From Candidatus Competibacter phosphatis (GTDB lineage: Bacteria; Pseudomonadota; Gammaproteobacteria; Competibacterales; Competibacteraceae), in assembly GCF_012939995.1 (NCBI RefSeq), contig NZ_SPMZ01000006.1, forward strand, positions 1 through 45,642: a DNA stretch of 45,642 nucleotides, given 5' to 3'. How positions within the stretch are numbered: the first letter of the stretch is position 1; every line of letters begins with the position of its first letter. The translations under genes and the position numbers were made by a program. The notes under the pieces are model-generated. The model searched no databases and was not told the origin of the DNA. It saw only the letters and a program-made list of their open reading frames with translations. This document shows, in pieces, positions 24,318 through 34,081 of the stretch.

Positions 24318-27045
24318 TCAATGCGCCTCATCCCAATTCGCGCCCACGCCGATATCCACCTCCAACGGTACGCGCAACTCCGCCGCCGTGATCATCGCCG
24401 CCCGGATGCGCTCCCCGGCTTCCGTCACCGCATCCTCGGCCACTTCGAACACCAACTCGTCGTGAACCTGCATCAACATCCGCGCCGGAAAACCGGATTC
24501 CCGCAACCAGCGATCCACCGCCAGCATGGCCCGTTTGATGATGTCGGCGGCGGTGCCCTGCATCGGCGCGTTGATGGCGGCCCGTTCCGCCGCTTGCCGA
24601 AGCTGTGGGTTGCGGGCGCGGATGTCCGACAAATACAGCCGGCGACCGAATACCGTCTCCACGTAACCCCGCTCGGCGGCCGAGCGTCGGGTGTTCTCCA
24701 TATACGCCTTGACGCCGGGATAGCGGGTGAAATAACGATCCACGTAATCCTTCGCCGCACCGCGTTCGATGCCGAGTTGCTGGGCCAATCCGAACGCCGA
24801 CATACCGTAGATCAGCCCGAAATTGATGGCCTTGGCGCTACGTCGCTGCTCGGCGCCGACATCCTCCACCGCCACGCCGAACACCTCGGCGGCGGTGGCG
24901 CGATGCACGTCGACGCCGGCGGCGAAAGCGCGCAGCAAGCCGTCGTCGCCGGACAGATGGGCCATGATCCGCAGTTCGATTTGCGAATAATCCGCCGCCA
25001 GCATCACCCAACCCGGTTCCGGCACGAAGGCTTGCCGGATGCGCCGCCCTTCCGAGGTGCGGATTGGGATATTCTGCAAATTAGGATCGGAAGACGACAA
25101 GCGGCCGGTGCTGGCCACCGCCTGATGATAGGAGGTATGGACCCGGCCAGTATGCGGATGAATCTGCTCGGGCAGCCGATCGGTATAGGTCGATTTCAAC
25201 TTGCTCAGCGAGCGGTGCTCCAAAATCACTTTCGGTAACGGATAGTTCAGCGCCAGTTCCTGCAACACGTCCTCGGCGGTGGATGCCTGACCGGTCGCGG
25301 TTTTCTTGCCGGATGGCAATCCCAGTCGCTCGAACAAAATCGCCTGCAACTGCTTGGGCGAACCCAGATTGAACCGTCCGCCAGCCAAATCGTGGGCTTG
25401 CTGTTCCAGCTCCCACAAGCGTTTGGCGAGTTCACCACTTTGCTGGCGCAATGCCGCCGCGTCCACCCGCACCCCGATCCGCTCCATCCGCGCCAGCACG
25501 TCGATCAGCGGAATTTCCAGCTCCTCATACAGCCGCCGCAAGCCCGGCTCCCGTTCCAGGCGCGGCCACAAGCAGCGATGCAACCGCAGGGTCACGTCGG
25601 CATCCTCGGCCGCATAGGGTCCGGCCTGTTCCAGCGCCACCTGATTGAAGGTCAATTGTTTGGCACCCTTCCCCGCCACATCCTCAAAGTGGATGGTACG
25701 CAGCTTCAGATGCCGCTCCGCCAGCGAATCCATATCGTGGCGGGCGGTGGAATCCAGCACGTAGGACTCCAGCAGGGTGTCGTGCCGGATGCCGCGCAAG
25801 GTAATGCCATGATTGGCGAGCACATGCGAATCGTATTTGAGATGCTGACCCAACTTGGGTCGCGCCGGGTCCTCCAGCAATGGGCGCAACCGCTCCAACA
25901 CCCATTCACGGCTCAATTGATCCGGGGCACCGGGATAGTCGTGCGCCAAGGGCACATAAGCAGCTTCGCAAGGATTCACCGCGAAAGATACGCCGACAAT
26001 TCGCGCGTCCAGATAATTCAGGCTGGTGGTTTCGGTATCGAAGGCGAACAAATCCGCCGCCTGTAATCGCGTCAGCCATTCCTCGAAAGCTGGCTGATCC
26101 AGGACAAGTTGATAGGTCACCGGTTCGGCGGCGGTTTCCTGAAAATCGAGCGCCGGCTGAGTCGGCGTCGGCGCCGGATTGGCTAGTGGGGCGGACGACA
26201 AATCCCGTAACCAGGAACGGAATTCGAAGCGCTCGTACAGCGCCCGCAGCGCGGCGGTATCGGGCGGCGCGGGCCGCAGTTCCTCAAACGTGACGGGCAG
26301 CGCGACCTGACAATCCAGGGTCGCCAGTTGCCGCGACAATGGCAGTTGTTCCAAACCGGCGCGCAGTTTCTCGCCGATCTTGCCGGTAATAGCGGCGGCA
26401 TCGGCGATCAGCGCATCCAGCGAGCCGTATTGACGTAGCCACTTGGCGGCGTTCACTGGCCCGACGCCCGGCACGCCGGGAATATTGTCGGACGTATCGC
26501 CGACCAAGGCCAGCCAATCGACGATCAGCGCCGGCGGCACGCCGAATTTTTGTTCCACGCCGGCCACGTCGGTCACCAGATTCTTCATGGTATCCAGCAT
26601 GCGCACCCGCTCGCCCACCAACTGTGTCAGATCCTTGTCGCCGCTGACGATCAACACCGGCAAGCCCTTGGCGGTCGCTTGCTGGGTCAAGGTGCCGATC
26701 ACATCGTCGGCTTCGACCCCCCCCCACTTGCAGCAACGGCAATCCCAAGGCGCGAATGCAAGCATGCAACGGTTCGATCTGTTGGACCAGCAGCGGGTCC
26801 ATGGGTGGCCGATGGGCCTTGTAATCGGCGAACTGTTCGTGACGGAACGTCTTGCCGGGCGCGTCGAACACCACGGCCAGATAGTCCGGGCGGTAGTCGG
26901 CCAACAAGCGGCGCAGCATGTTCAGCACCCCGTACAAGGCGCCGGTCGGTTCGCCTCCTTTGGTGCTCAGGGCCGGCAGCGCATTGAAAGCCCGGTGCAG
27001 CCAGGACGAACCATCCACCAGCACGCAAGGATTGGATGCAGTCAT
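24318..27045 (-). CDS. polA: DNA polymerase I, one frameshift
   Basis: Repair and Okazaki-fragment polymerase of about 908 residues when one C is removed from a C9 run at plus 26717-26725. The N-terminal 5' nuclease (from [20 protein letters not shown] at 27045) rejoins as [18 protein letters not shown], with the acidic GVEADDVIG motif and [11 protein letters not shown]. The 3'-5' exonuclease carries [14 protein letters not shown] and [13 protein letters not shown]. The polymerase has motif [18 protein letters not shown], motif [15 protein letters not shown] and motif [10 protein letters not shown]. The two parts match perfectly apart from the one base, so a homopolymer error is by far the simplest explanation. 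Confidence 0.96.
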
Positions 27046-27061
27046 CGATACTCGTTCTCCA

Positions 27062-27487
27062 TCATTTGATCGACCGTCGGCCTCGGCGCCGTAAGTGGTC
27101 GATGGCCTGCAATTGCGCCGTGGCTTCCGCCAAGGTCCTCGCGCACTCCATATCGCTCAAACATTGCAGCAACGTGCATCGGGCCGCTTCGCGGGCGCGA
27201 ACGGCGGCGGCTTCGTCGAGATTGGCGGCATTTTCGGCGTAATCGGCCAACACCGTGACTATCTGCGGCTGGACTTCCAGCAAACCGCTGGAGATATAGA
27301 ACACTTGCATTTCCTCCGACGACAGTTGTACTCGCACCTGTCCGGGTTTCAAGCGCGCCAAAAACGGGCTGTGCCCCGGCAGAATGCCCACCTCGCCCAG
27401 CTCCGCCGTCGCCACCACCATTTCGGCCAACCCGGAAAACAGTTCCTTCTCCGCGCTGACGATGTCCACATGTACCTTGATCGCCAT
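27062..27487 (-). CDS. atpC: F1-ATP synthase epsilon subunit (orphan)
   Basis: 141 residues with the whole epsilon fold: N-terminal beta-sandwich ([19 protein letters not shown], then [20 protein letters not shown] and [21 protein letters not shown]) and the C-terminal helical hairpin ([15 protein letters not shown]). Epsilon couples rotation to the c-ring and inhibits ATP hydrolysis. Unusually, it is not behind atpD; its neighbours are larB upstream (30 bp) and polA downstream. It is either an extra copy or a relocated atpC. The C-terminal helices look slightly divergent ([19 protein letters not shown]). The chosen start MAIKVHVD at 27487 is the family start. Confidence 0.9.
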   Translation of the reverse strand: MAIKVHVDIVSAEKELFSGLAEMVVATAELGEVGILPGHSPFLARLKPGQVRVQLSSEEMQVFYISSGLLEVQPQIVTVLADYAENAANLDEAAAVRAREAARCTLLQCLSDMECARTLAEATAQLQAIDHLRRRGRRSIK

Positions 27488-27517
27488 ACCGCCCTCATCC
27501 ACCCGATTCCGCTGTCA

Positions 27518-28267
27518 TCACGGCTGATTGATCATGCTGGCCAGACAGGCGGCGCCGAAACCGTTGTCGATATTGACCACCCCCACGCCTCCGGCGCAGG
27601 ACGTCAACATGCCCAATAACGCCGCCAGCCCGTCGAAACTAGCGCCATAACCAACGCTGGTCGGCACCGCGATGACCGGACGGGCCACCAAGCCCGCCAC
27701 CACGCTGGCTAAGGCTCCTTCCATGCCGGCGACCACGATTACGACCCGCGCGGCGCGAATCGACTCCAGTCGCGCCAACAATCGATGCAAACCGGCCACA
27801 CCCACATCGTTGATGCGCTCGATGCGGTTGCCGAACGATAACGCGGTTTCGGCCGCCTCCTCCGCCACCGCCAGATCGGAGGTGCCGGCGGTAACGATTG
27901 CAATGTAGCCATCGGTCAACGATGGGGAGGAACGCTGCACGACGACGGTACGCCCCAAGGCGTTATAACGGGCATCGGGACACAATTCCGTGATCGCGTC
28001 GGCCATTTCCGCCGTGGCGCGCGTGGCCAAAATGGTGCTGTCTCCCTCCAGCATGGCGGCCACGATGGTCTTGACCTGCGCGACAGTCTTGCCCGCGCAG
28101 TAGATCACCTCGGGCTGGCCACGTCGCAGTTCGCGGTGATTGTCGAGCACCGCTTCGCCCAGATCGCGAAATGGCAGATCCCGCAATCGGTCGATTGCGC
28201 CATCCACCGCCAATTCACCGGAGCGCACTTGTTCCAGCAGCAGGCGCAAGGAGGCTTCGTTCACCAT
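27518..28267 (-). CDS. larB: Nickel pincer cofactor biosynthesis protein LarB
   Basis: 249 residues. LarB carboxylates and hydrolyses nicotinic acid adenine dinucleotide to give the pyridinium dicarboxylate precursor of the lactate-racemase cofactor. The C-terminal half is a PurE (AIR carboxylase)-like fold: VTAGTSDLAVAEEAAETA, NDVGVAGLHRLL, VVIVVAGMEGALASVVAGL, PVIAVPTSVGYGASF and NIDNGFGAA at the end. Start MVNEASLRLLLEQVRSGEL at ATG 28267. It is separated from larE and larC by a plus-strand lipoprotein gene, so it needs its own promoter. The atpC start follows 30 bp later. Confidence 0.95.
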   Translation of the reverse strand: MVNEASLRLLLEQVRSGELAVDGAIDRLRDLPFRDLGEAVLDNHRELRRGQPEVIYCAGKTVAQVKTIVAAMLEGDSTILATRATAEMADAITELCPDARYNALGRTVVVQRSSPSLTDGYIAIVTAGTSDLAVAEEAAETALSFGNRIERINDVGVAGLHRLLARLESIRAARVVIVVAGMEGALASVVAGLVARPVIAVPTSVGYGASFDGLAALLGMLTSCAGGVGVVNIDNGFGAACLASMINQP

Positions 28268-28388
28268 CACCCTCGATGGGCCAACGCGGCCCCATTGTGT
28301 TGCTGACAACACTTCATATACATTTCGAAGAATCCTGCCGGGCGCCCGCGTCCAGCTCCATCAAAGCTACCTTGTCCGATACTATTCC

Positions 28389-28589
28389 ATGCGTAAACCC
28401 ACTCTGCTGCTTGCCTTCCTCGGCTTGGCGCTATCTGTCGTGTCAGGCTGCGCCAATAACCTGGGTTCACCATCTCCCAAGGTTGAACCTTCCTATATGA
28501 ACAATGATTGCAGCGATCAGGAGCATTACGACAGCAAATCCTGCATCCCGGCGCCGGCGCCCCCACCCCCCATCGATCCTCGATGGTGA
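28389..28589 (+). CDS. Small lipoprotein
   Basis: 66 residues: signal peptide MRKPTLLLAFLGLALSVVSG with lipobox VVSGC (Cys21), then a short mature part ending CIPAPAPPPPIDPRW. The mature protein is only about 45 residues, Pro-rich and with two extra cysteines (NDCSD, KSCIP). It lies alone on the plus strand between larB and larE. No family is recognised. An outer-membrane or inner-membrane anchored peptide is likely. Confidence 0.65.
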   Translation: MRKPTLLLAFLGLALSVVSGCANNLGSPSPKVEPSYMNNDCSDQEHYDSKSCIPAPAPPPPIDPRW

Positions 28590-28613
28590 TTGAAGAATGC
28601 CTGGTCTCTCCGT

Positions 28614-29441
28614 TCAGGTCACGACGTTGAAGCTTCCCCGGCGATAGCCCCGCATATCCAGGGTGACGTGGCGGAAGCCGCAATCGGTCAGCGCCGCCAC
28701 GACCTGATCAGCCACCGTCTCGTCCAGCAGGCGCGCTTGACCGGCGCGATCCACTTCGATCCGCGCCAGATCGTCGTGGCAACGCACCCGCACCGTGCCA
28801 AAACCCAACGCCAGCAACGCCCGTTCGGCTGCTTCCACCCGCCGCAGCAGTTCGGGCCGGACTTCGGCATCGTGCGGCAGGCGGGTCAACAAGCAGGCGT
28901 AGGCCGGCTTGTTCCAGACTGGCAGGTTCAAGGCCTGGGCATAGCGGCGGATCTCGGCCTTGCCCAACTCGACTTCCAGCAGCGGGCTGCGGATCTCCAA
29001 CTCGCGCAAGGCACGCATTCCGGGCCGGTAGTCGTGCAAATCGTCCCGGTTGCTCCCATCGGCCAACCAGGCGCAACCCTCGGCGGTGGCAACGGCTTTC
29101 AGTTCGGAAAACAGCTTCAGCTTGCAGCGATAACAACGGTCCGGGGGATTGTGGGCGATTTCCGCCGCGAGAGGTAATTCCAGCACCTGGTGGCGCACGC
29201 CAAGCATCGCGGCCAACTCCCGAGCCTCGGCGATTTCCCAGGACGCCATATAGGGTGTCATCGCGGTCAGCGCCAGCGCCCGCTCGCCCAAGGTCGCGTG
29301 GGCGGCCGCCAGCAGCAGGCTGCTGTCGAGCCCACCGGAACAGGCCACCGCGACCGAACCCAGACTACGCAGCAATTCCACCAGATCTCGGTAACCAGGC
29401 TCGTCCAGGGGAGAAGGCGATTCGGCGGTCACGGTAACCAT
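28614..29441 (-). CDS. larE: Nickel pincer cofactor sulfur transferase LarE
   Basis: 275 residues. LarE is a PP-loop ATP pyrophosphatase that activates the carboxylates of the LarB product and inserts sulfur. The PP-loop SVAVACSGGLDSSLLLAAA is at about 28-46. Cysteines occur in DRCYRCK (about 103-109) and in NKPAYACLLTRLP, the latter at the position of the sacrificial sulfur-donating cysteine in the Lactobacillus enzyme. The start overlaps the larC stop by about 13 bp, so larC and larE are translationally coupled. The gene is intact. Confidence 0.94.
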   Translation of the reverse strand: MVTVTAESPSPLDEPGYRDLVELLRSLGSVAVACSGGLDSSLLLAAAHATLGERALALTAMTPYMASWEIAEARELAAMLGVRHQVLELPLAAEIAHNPPDRCYRCKLKLFSELKAVATAEGCAWLADGSNRDDLHDYRPGMRALRELEIRSPLLEVELGKAEIRRYAQALNLPVWNKPAYACLLTRLPHDAEVRPELLRRVEAAERALLALGFGTVRVRCHDDLARIEVDRAGQARLLDETVADQVVAALTDCGFRHVTLDMRGYRRGSFNVVT

Positions 29442-30630
29442 TCCACCGGTTCCAACGACAGGTCCCGCTCCGCCAACACCTGCCGCGCCGCTTCGTAAAT
29501 CCGGTGAATCGGCACGCCGCTATCCAGCGCCAGCCGCTTGCAGTCTTCGTATTCCGGCTTGCCGCGCAGCGGTCGGCCATGATGGTAGGCGATCTTGACC
29601 GCGACTTCGCCGTAACGGGTGGCGATCCGCTGAACCTCCCGCTTCAGGGCAGTCCGTGCCACTCCATGCCGACGCACGCCCAGCGTAGTGGTCTCGATCA
29701 GCAAGACGTCGGTCAGCACCGGCGCCAGCCATGGGGCGCACAACACGCCAAGCAACATACCCGGCCGGTTCTTTTTCATCAGCACCGGCACCAGCCAGAC
29801 ATCGTGGGCGCCGGCCGCGAACAGCCGTTCCAGTACATGGTCGTAGCATTCCGGGTTCATGTCGTCGATATTGCATTCCAGCACGCATAGCTCATTCTGC
29901 TCGCCCTCCTCGTCGGAGGCTTCGCCCAGCAAGACCCGCAACACGTTGGGAATCGGACCGTCGCGATGGCCGATACCGTAGCCGACCCGCTGGACCCGCA
30001 GCATGGGACGGGCCACAAATTCATCCACGAAGGCCGCCAGCAGCGCCGCGCCGGTCGGCGTGGTCGCCTCGAACGGCACCGCGCCCAGCTTGACCGGCGC
30101 TCCCTTGAGCAGCTCCAGCGTGGCTGGCGCCGGCACCGGCAACATCCCGTGAGCGCAGTGCGCCACGCCGCTGCCCAGTTCGATCGGCGAGCACAAAACC
30201 CGGTCCACATGCAATCGCTCCAGGGCGATAGCACCGCCGACGATATCGACGATGGCATCCAGGCGCCCACCTCGTGAAAATGAATCTGGTCCGGTGACGT
30301 GTCGTGGATACGAGCTTCGGCCTGGGCCAGACGGCGGAATACCGCCACCGCCCGTGCCCGCACGCTGTCCTTGAGCGAGCTGGCGCCGATCAACGCCTCG
30401 ATCTGTCGCAGGTTACGGCGATCGGGTTGCTTGGGATCGACCACCACCCGCACCTGAGTACCGGCGATTCCTCGGCGGGTGGCGCGACTGGCCTGAACGC
30501 CGTAACCATCCAGCCCCAGCTTAGCCAGTTCCAACACCAGCTCGTCGTAATCCAGCCCCAGATCGAGCAGCGCCGCCAGATGCATGTCGCCGCTGATACC
30601 GGCAAAACAATCGTAATAAAGGATGTTCAT
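29429..30630 (-). CDS. larC: Nickel pincer cofactor metal insertase LarC, one frameshift
   Basis: LarC inserts nickel into the dithiolated pyridinium cofactor using CTP. The reconstructed protein is about 400 residues. The first frame runs from MNILYYDCFAGISGDMHLAA at 30630 to IHFHEVGA, the next from LDAIVDIVGGAIALERLHV to VEWLP at 29429. The conserved HFHEVGA.D..VDI.G motif is split by one missing base at about plus 30259-30266 (GGCGCCTGG read on the minus strand). Lactobacillus makes LarC by programmed frameshifting, but its break is much further downstream in the protein, so I favour a sequence error here. Start of the larCE pair; no larA is in the window. Confidence 0.92.
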
Positions 30631-30749
30631 CGCTCGAATCGGTGGTCGGTGAGCAAAACGGCCCGGAAAAACAAAACGGCCTCTGGGAAAATTCCCAACT
30701 TATCCAGGCCGCTCTCGGAAACAGCTTCCGGTGGCGGCGAATACAGCCG

Positions 30750-32384
30750 TCAGAACGGAAATCCACTATCTGGCTGGTGCTCAAGCGGCTTGGCCGATGG
30801 CCGAAGCGCCTGTTGGTGAACTGGATGGCCGTCCACGTAAATCGCCCGATACGGCCGGGCCGGACAGGCATTCTCGCAAGCCCCGCAACCGACGCACAGT
30901 GCCGGTCGCACCTCGGGGATGCTCAAGCCATCCCGGTACGGGATCATGTGCACCGCCTTGGTGGGGCAGTACTCGTCGCAAGCGCCACAGGCGGTGTGAT
31001 CGGTATAAACGATGCAGTTGTCGTGAACGAAATGAGCCACGCCCAACTGCACGGTCTGCTTGGCGACCAATGCCAACGGCAGAATCGCGCCGGTCGGACA
31101 GACCTGGCCGCAGCGATTGCACTCGTAGCTGCAATAGCCGGTCGCGAAATCCAGGCGCGGTTGCAACAGGCCGGACCACCCATAGTCCAGCAAGGATGGC
31201 TGCAACACGCCATAAGGACAGGCGCTTACGCATAAATGACAGGCGGTGCACAGATCGTTGAAGCGGACGATGTCGCGAGCACCGGGCGGCGCCACCGGCC
31301 AGGTCTTGGCATTGGCCAATCGCGTGGGAACACGGTTGCTCGGCTTGGCTTCGACGTTTGACGACCGAGGCAGACTCGCCAACCCGACCAGCGCCGTCGC
31401 GCCCGCGCGCAGCAACGCCCGTCGTGCCTTCCCGTCCCTGGACAAGGCGGCGCGATGCACGGTGTCGGGGGAATTCGACGGTCGCGGCGGCAAGGCAACC
31501 GGGCTTGAACGGCGCAATGGCACCGGCCCCGACCACGCATAACCGATGCCGTGCGTCTCGCACACGGTCATGCAGTTGAAACAGGCCACGCAGCGGCTGA
31601 AATCCACTTCCTTGGTTTTCAGCCGGATACAGCCGGCCTTGCAATGAATGGAACACTGGGCGCACAGCACGCAGGCATCCTGGGGAATGCGGATCTTGAA
31701 CAGGGCGAAACGGGAAACCAGCCCCAGCAGCGCACCCACCGGACAGAGGGTATTGCAGAACAGTCGGCCTCTGGCGGCGCTCAGCCCGATCAGCCCGAGC
31801 AAAAACAACGCCGGAAAGATCAGGGCGGCCAGCGGCGGCGCCTTCCAGTGCAGCGGAAACGGCCCGTAAACCCCGAAGCTTTCCAGCAACTGTTCGAACC
31901 CGTTGTGGACAACGACATAGAACGGTCGGATCAAGTCGCCGGCGATGCGGCCAAAATTGCTGAACGGGTCCAACAGACTGAGCGCCAGCGTGCTACCGCT
32001 CAGGAACAGGCCAACCGCCAGCGCCAGCACTCCATAACGAAGGACATCGTGCGACCGCTGGTAGCGGAATTTGACCTTGCGGGGCTTACGCAGCCAGTCG
32101 GCAACACGGATCACGATATCCTGCAAGGTGCCGAGCGGACAAATCGTCGAGCAGTACACCCGACCGAACAGCAGGGTCAGCGCCAGCACCGCCAGAAAAC
32201 CAGCCGCCCCCCAGGCAATGGTCTGGCTGAATTTCAGCAGCGAGGGCACGAACTGCGGATACAACGCCGCCGTCGCGGTCGGCGTTTCGCCGATGCGGTC
32301 GAAATCGACGAACAGCAAGGTGGTCAGCGCCAGAAAAACCAACGAGACCACTACCCGGATCTTCTTCAGCCACGCCTGGTTCAT
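30750..32384 (-). CDS. NapH/MauN-like membrane polyferredoxin
   Basis: 544 residues from ATG 32384 (MNQAWLKKIRVVVSLVFLAL). The N-terminal half has about five membrane helices and two NapH-type C-x3-CP motifs, YCSTICPLGTL and FCNTLCPVGALL. The rest holds at least four [4Fe-4S] clusters: CVLCAQCSIHCKAGC, CVACFNCMTVC, CTACHLCVSACPYG, then CGACDEYCPTKA and CVGCGACENACPARP. A short hydrophobic segment and a Ser/Pro-rich linker lie between the two ferredoxin parts. Such proteins pass electrons between quinol and periplasmic or cytoplasmic partners. The preceding DUF362 gene ends 58 bp upstream and probably shares its transcript. The acceptor is unknown. Confidence 0.88.
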   Translation of the reverse strand: MNQAWLKKIRVVVSLVFLALTTLLFVDFDRIGETPTATAALYPQFVPSLLKFSQTIAWGAAGFLAVLALTLLFGRVYCSTICPLGTLQDIVIRVADWLRKPRKVKFRYQRSHDVLRYGVLALAVGLFLSGSTLALSLLDPFSNFGRIAGDLIRPFYVVVHNGFEQLLESFGVYGPFPLHWKAPPLAALIFPALFLLGLIGLSAARGRLFCNTLCPVGALLGLVSRFALFKIRIPQDACVLCAQCSIHCKAGCIRLKTKEVDFSRCVACFNCMTVCETHGIGYAWSGPVPLRRSSPVALPPRPSNSPDTVHRAALSRDGKARRALLRAGATALVGLASLPRSSNVEAKPSNRVPTRLANAKTWPVAPPGARDIVRFNDLCTACHLCVSACPYGVLQPSLLDYGWSGLLQPRLDFATGYCSYECNRCGQVCPTGAILPLALVAKQTVQLGVAHFVHDNCIVYTDHTACGACDEYCPTKAVHMIPYRDGLSIPEVRPALCVGCGACENACPARPYRAIYVDGHPVHQQALRPSAKPLEHQPDSGFPF

Positions 32385-32442
32385 CGACGGCTCTCTCGCG
32401 GAAAATCGCGCCGGTTGGTTCGGGAGTTTCCCGCCACCGGGT

Positions 32443-33363
32443 TCAGAGCACGATCCGCCGGATGGCGAGATTCTCCAGATCCATGCGGCCGGCGCCCATT
32501 TCGCCCGCGATGCGGATATAGCCAACCTCTTCGGGCTGTTTCAAGCCGAACAACCGCGCGGCGGCGGCGTCCGCCGTCACCAGATCGGTGGACAACAATT
32601 GCGATCGCATATTCATGACATCGGCCGTGGAGACCCCGCGCGGTCCATGGCGCAGCATCACGTTCCAAGCATCCACCACGTTCAGATCGGGTTTGCGATA
32701 AGTGGCGAAGTCGGCGATGCACTGATGCAGGTCGTTGGAGTGCCATTCGCCGCGATCCCAGACCACGCCCATCAGGTTCTTCATCGCCACACTCAGCCGG
32801 GCACCGCCGTGACTCTTCAGCACCGGCACGTTGATGAACACGTCGGCTCCCAGCACCAACTCGTGTTCCTGGGTTCGACGCAGCCGACGCCCGCCTGGAA
32901 TCGCGACGGTCTGGAAATAGTTTTCGCTGTTGCCCGGCGCCAGCTTGCCGCCAGCGTCCTTCACCGCCTGCTCGATGCCACTGGCGCGGTAACTGTCGCG
33001 CCAGGCATCACAAGTGTGATCGAAGACGTAGACCTCTTTGGCGCCGGCTTGCAGGCAGTGCTCGACGATGCGGCGGACCAATCGCGGATTGGTGTTGGCG
33101 GCTCGCTCCGGTGGCACGTTCCAACCGATATTCGGTTTGACCACCACTTTCTGGCCTTTTTTGACGAAGCGCCCCATGCCACCCAGCGCCTCGATGCCAT
33201 GGTCGAACAGCGCTTCCGGTTCGCCGTTTCTGATCGCCACCAGATCGGGGGTTCCGGCTAGCGACTCACCGGCGTATGACCGGCGGCCATAACCACCCAG
33301 CGCCAAACCGGCGCCGGTCCATGCCCCCACGCCGAGGGCCGCGAGAAAACGACGACGTTGCAT
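32443..33363 (-). CDS. DUF362 protein with Tat signal
   Basis: 306 residues. MQRRRFLAALGVGAWTGAGL is a twin-arginine signal, so the product is exported folded. The DUF362 core is clear: GQKVVVKPNIGWNVPPERA (about 69-87), FINVPVLKSHGGARLSVAMK followed by NLMGVVWDRG, and NVVDAWNVMLRHGPRG. DUF362 proteins often accompany or are fused to ferredoxin domains; here the ferredoxin part is the separate next gene. Biochemical role unknown. Confidence 0.88.
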   Translation of the reverse strand: MQRRRFLAALGVGAWTGAGLALGGYGRRSYAGESLAGTPDLVAIRNGEPEALFDHGIEALGGMGRFVKKGQKVVVKPNIGWNVPPERAANTNPRLVRRIVEHCLQAGAKEVYVFDHTCDAWRDSYRASGIEQAVKDAGGKLAPGNSENYFQTVAIPGGRRLRRTQEHELVLGADVFINVPVLKSHGGARLSVAMKNLMGVVWDRGEWHSNDLHQCIADFATYRKPDLNVVDAWNVMLRHGPRGVSTADVMNMRSQLLSTDLVTADAAAARLFGLKQPEEVGYIRIAGEMGAGRMDLENLAIRRIVL

Positions 33364-33473
33364 GGTCGATTTCCTCCACCATCAGGTCAAACGGCGATCA
33401 TCGCGCGACGACATCCCCGGCGGCACGGCCATTCCCCGTTGCCGGGGAGCGTCACTCACTTTCCCGATACGGT

Positions 33474-33902
33474 TTAAAAGCGGAACCGTCGGAGAATGGT
33501 CAACGAGGACAACGAGCCGACCAGCTTGCGATCCGGCCCGACCACCGGCAGGCGGATATAGCCCTCCGCCAACAGCTTAAGCGCATCGGACAGCGGCGCT
33601 TCCGGCTCGACCACCGGATGGGCGACAGCGAAATCGCCCACCTTGCGGTGTAAATGCGGAATGAGACGATTATCGACATCCTCGGCGGTCTCGATTTCGG
33701 CGTCGTCCGGCAACTGCGGCTCCGGCGGTAGCAACATCTTGGAAAACATGAACGAGGTGATGGTACCCACAAATTGCAGTTGGTCGTTGACCACCATCAG
33801 ATCCTGCATGTGCTTGCGTTCCATGATTGCAAGCGCTTCCGACAGCGGCGCGGTGTCGAACACGTAAGTGGGCGCGGACATCATGTAGTGTTTGCACTTC
33901 AT
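33474..33902 (-). CDS. Two-CBS-domain protein
   Basis: 142 residues, two CBS repeats (about 1-60 and 86-142). First: MKCKHYMMSAPTYVFDTAPL, then MQDLMVVNDQLQFVGTIT. Second: VVEPEAPLSDALKLLAEGYI then LPVVGPDRKLVGSLS. CBS pairs usually bind adenine nucleotides. It is stand-alone, with no channel, kinase or dehydrogenase domain attached. It is divergent from the pyrophosphatase gene, with 179 bp between the start codons. The partner is unknown. Confidence 0.88.
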   Translation of the reverse strand: MKCKHYMMSAPTYVFDTAPLSEALAIMERKHMQDLMVVNDQLQFVGTITSFMFSKMLLPPEPQLPDDAEIETAEDVDNRLIPHLHRKVGDFAVAHPVVEPEAPLSDALKLLAEGYIRLPVVGPDRKLVGSLSSLTILRRFRF

Positions 33903-34081
33903 TTTATTTCTCCCGCTGGGTTTGACCGGTGGTACCGGGCTTCGGTCGTCGCCCCAAACCGTGTTTGGAATCTGAACTTACATTAGTCGGCTTGGCAACG
34001 CTGCATTCAGGTATTATTACCCAGCTTTAGCCGCCACGCATGCGAACCACGCAAATACAAGTACATTGTGGAGGGAGTTAT

